DNA of 6,246 nt. Origin: Acidobacteriota bacterium (GTDB taxonomy: Bacteria > Acidobacteriota > Terriglobia > Terriglobales > Acidobacteriaceae). Positions 5,353 to 6,246 of this stretch are shown here, piece after piece. How positions within the stretch are numbered: position 1 is the first letter of the stretch; every line of letters begins with the position of its first letter. A program made the position numbers and the translations under genes. The stretch covers positions 1-6,246 of the forward strand of contig JAJZFE010000282.1 of NCBI GenBank assembly GCA_021798655.1, in the 5' to 3' direction. The notes under the pieces are model-generated. The model worked only from the letters and a program-made list of their open reading frames with translations. It did not search any database and was not told the DNA's origin.

Positions 5353-6246
5353 GTGGATGCTGTTGCGTTGAGCAGGAAGTTCAACCTGCCGAAGCTGGTG
5401 AGCTTTGACGAGCAGAACGGGTTGACGCGCGTGCTGGTGCACTCGGCGGAGGCGACGGCGACGGTGTATGTGCAGGGCGCGCACCTGACGGCGTGGCAGC
5501 CGCAGGGTGCAGAGCCGGTGATCTTCCTGAGCAGCAAGTCGGAGTTCGCGCCGGGCAAGCCGATTCGCGGCGGGGTGCCGGTGGTGTTTCCGTGGTTTGC
5601 GACGGACAGCAAGCAGGATCGAGTGGACGGGCATCCGGGGCCTTCGCATGGGTTTGCGCGGGTGCAGGAGTGGTCGCTGGATGGGGTGGAGCCGAAGGGC
5701 AGTGGCGTGCGGCTGGTGTTCACGCTGGGGCCGACGGCGATGAGCCGCAGCATGGGCTATGCGAACTTCCTGCTGACGCTGGAGTTTGTGATTGGCGCGC
5801 AGTTGACGATGTCGATGACGGTGGCGAATACGGGCGCGCAGGAGATGCTGTTCGAAGAGGCGTTCCATACGTACTACAAGGTGGCGGACATTCACGAGGT
5901 GATGGTGAGCGGGCTGGAGAAGACCGCGTACATCGACAAGACGGACGGGTTCAAGGTGAAGCCGGCGGCGGAGGCGGCGATACGGTTTACGCAGCGGACG
6001 GACCGCGTGTACAACGACACGGCGGCCGCGCTGACGATCGACGATGTGGCGGGGCGGCGGAAGATTCGGGTGGAGAAGACGGGGTCGGAGACGACGATTG
6101 TGTGGAACCAGTTTGGCGAGATGCCGGACCTGGGGCCGTGGGACTGGAGCGAGTATGTGGCGGTGGAGACGGCCAACGCCGGGCGGAATGCGGTGACGCT
6201 GGGAGCGGGGAAGAGTATGACGATGGTGGCGCGGTCGAGCGTGGAG
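5353..6246 (+). CDS. Aldose 1-epimerase/YeaD-like D-hexose-6-phosphate mutarotase family protein, 3' end cut
   Basis: 298 codons are visible with no stop before the window edge; the family is about 290-300 residues, so very little is missing. The beta-sandwich mutarotase signatures are present: GAHLTAWQP near residue 41, then KPIRGGVPVVFPWF (71-84) and HGFAR beginning at His99. Next comes FEEAFHTYYKV with the catalytic His172, and finally LGPWDWSEYVAVETANAG with the catalytic base Glu272. This combination fits the YeaD/YMR099C branch (hexose-6-phosphate 1-epimerase) better than GalM. Mutarotases interconvert alpha and beta anomers of free or phosphorylated sugars in the cytoplasm. Beside an L-fucose pathway it may act on fucose or another sugar; the substrate is inferred from context. 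The GTG start at 5353 is 9 bases after the SDR stop in the same frame. The nearby ATG at 5357 is out of frame and stops after four codons; TTG at 5368 would truncate the N-terminal segment. Confidence 0.9.
   Translation, partial: MDAVALSRKFNLPKLVSFDEQNGLTRVLVHSAEATATVYVQGAHLTAWQPQGAEPVIFLSSKSEFAPGKPIRGGVPVVFPWFATDSKQDRVDGHPGPSHGFARVQEWSLDGVEPKGSGVRLVFTLGPTAMSRSMGYANFLLTLEFVIGAQLTMSMTVANTGAQEMLFEEAFHTYYKVADIHEVMVSGLEKTAYIDKTDGFKVKPAAEAAIRFTQRTDRVYNDTAAALTIDDVAGRRKIRVEKTGSETTIVWNQFGEMPDLGPWDWSEYVAVETANAGRNAVTLGAGKSMTMVARSSVE

Noticed and set aside
4447..5895. Minus-strand open frame of 482 codons opposite the SDR and epimerase genes
   Set aside because: Arginine/histidine-rich shadow with no domain, covering two well-supported genes.

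Overview
The window is GC-rich chromosomal bacterial DNA. Its coding strands strongly favour codons ending in G (ctg, gtg, gcg, acg, aag, gag). Together with the type of intergenic repeat seen here, this makes me think of an Acidobacteriota soil bacterium of the Terriglobus/Granulicella/Edaphobacter kind; that placement is inference from memory, not a search result. The genes look vertically normal, and only the 430-base gap between 1841 and 2271 has a clearly different, lower-GC and repetitive composition.

Layout, left to right. (1) 1-987, +: the C-terminal catalytic half of an S9-family serine peptidase, cut by the window edge. (2) 1019-1840, +: an IclR-family regulator, closely following the peptidase. 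(3) 1841-2271: a convergent intergenic region with a C-rich tract, about two and a quarter copies of a 69-base repeat, an abutting array of eleven degenerate 7-base repeats, and a G-run cluster able to form a G-quadruplex. (4) 3099-4403, -: an L-fuconate dehydratase of the enolase superfamily (fucD), followed with a 4-base ATGA overlap by (5) 2272-3102, -: a fumarylacetoacetate-hydrolase (FAH) family enzyme. (6) 4404-4587: a divergent control region with two back-to-back sigma70-type promoters and an AT-rich palindrome covering the -35 box of the fucD promoter. (7) 4588-5343, +: an SDR-family NAD-dependent dehydrogenase. (8) 5353 to the right edge, +: an aldose-epimerase/YeaD-type mutarotase beginning 9 bases after the SDR stop codon in the same frame.

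Read together, genes 4, 5 and 7 are three steps of the non-phosphorylative L-fucose route known from Xanthomonas and Burkholderia. FucD dehydrates L-fuconate to 2-keto-3-deoxy-L-fuconate, an SDR oxidises that to the 2,4-diketo acid, and an FAH-family hydrolase splits it to pyruvate and L-lactate. The epimerase would supply the right anomer of a sugar or sugar phosphate, and the IclR protein is a candidate regulator. The L-fucose dehydrogenase, lactonase and transporter expected for a complete pathway are not in the window; the SDR could itself be the L-fucose dehydrogenase. No new multi-gene system is evident. The most informative signals are the divergent promoter/operator and the layered repeats in the convergent gap.
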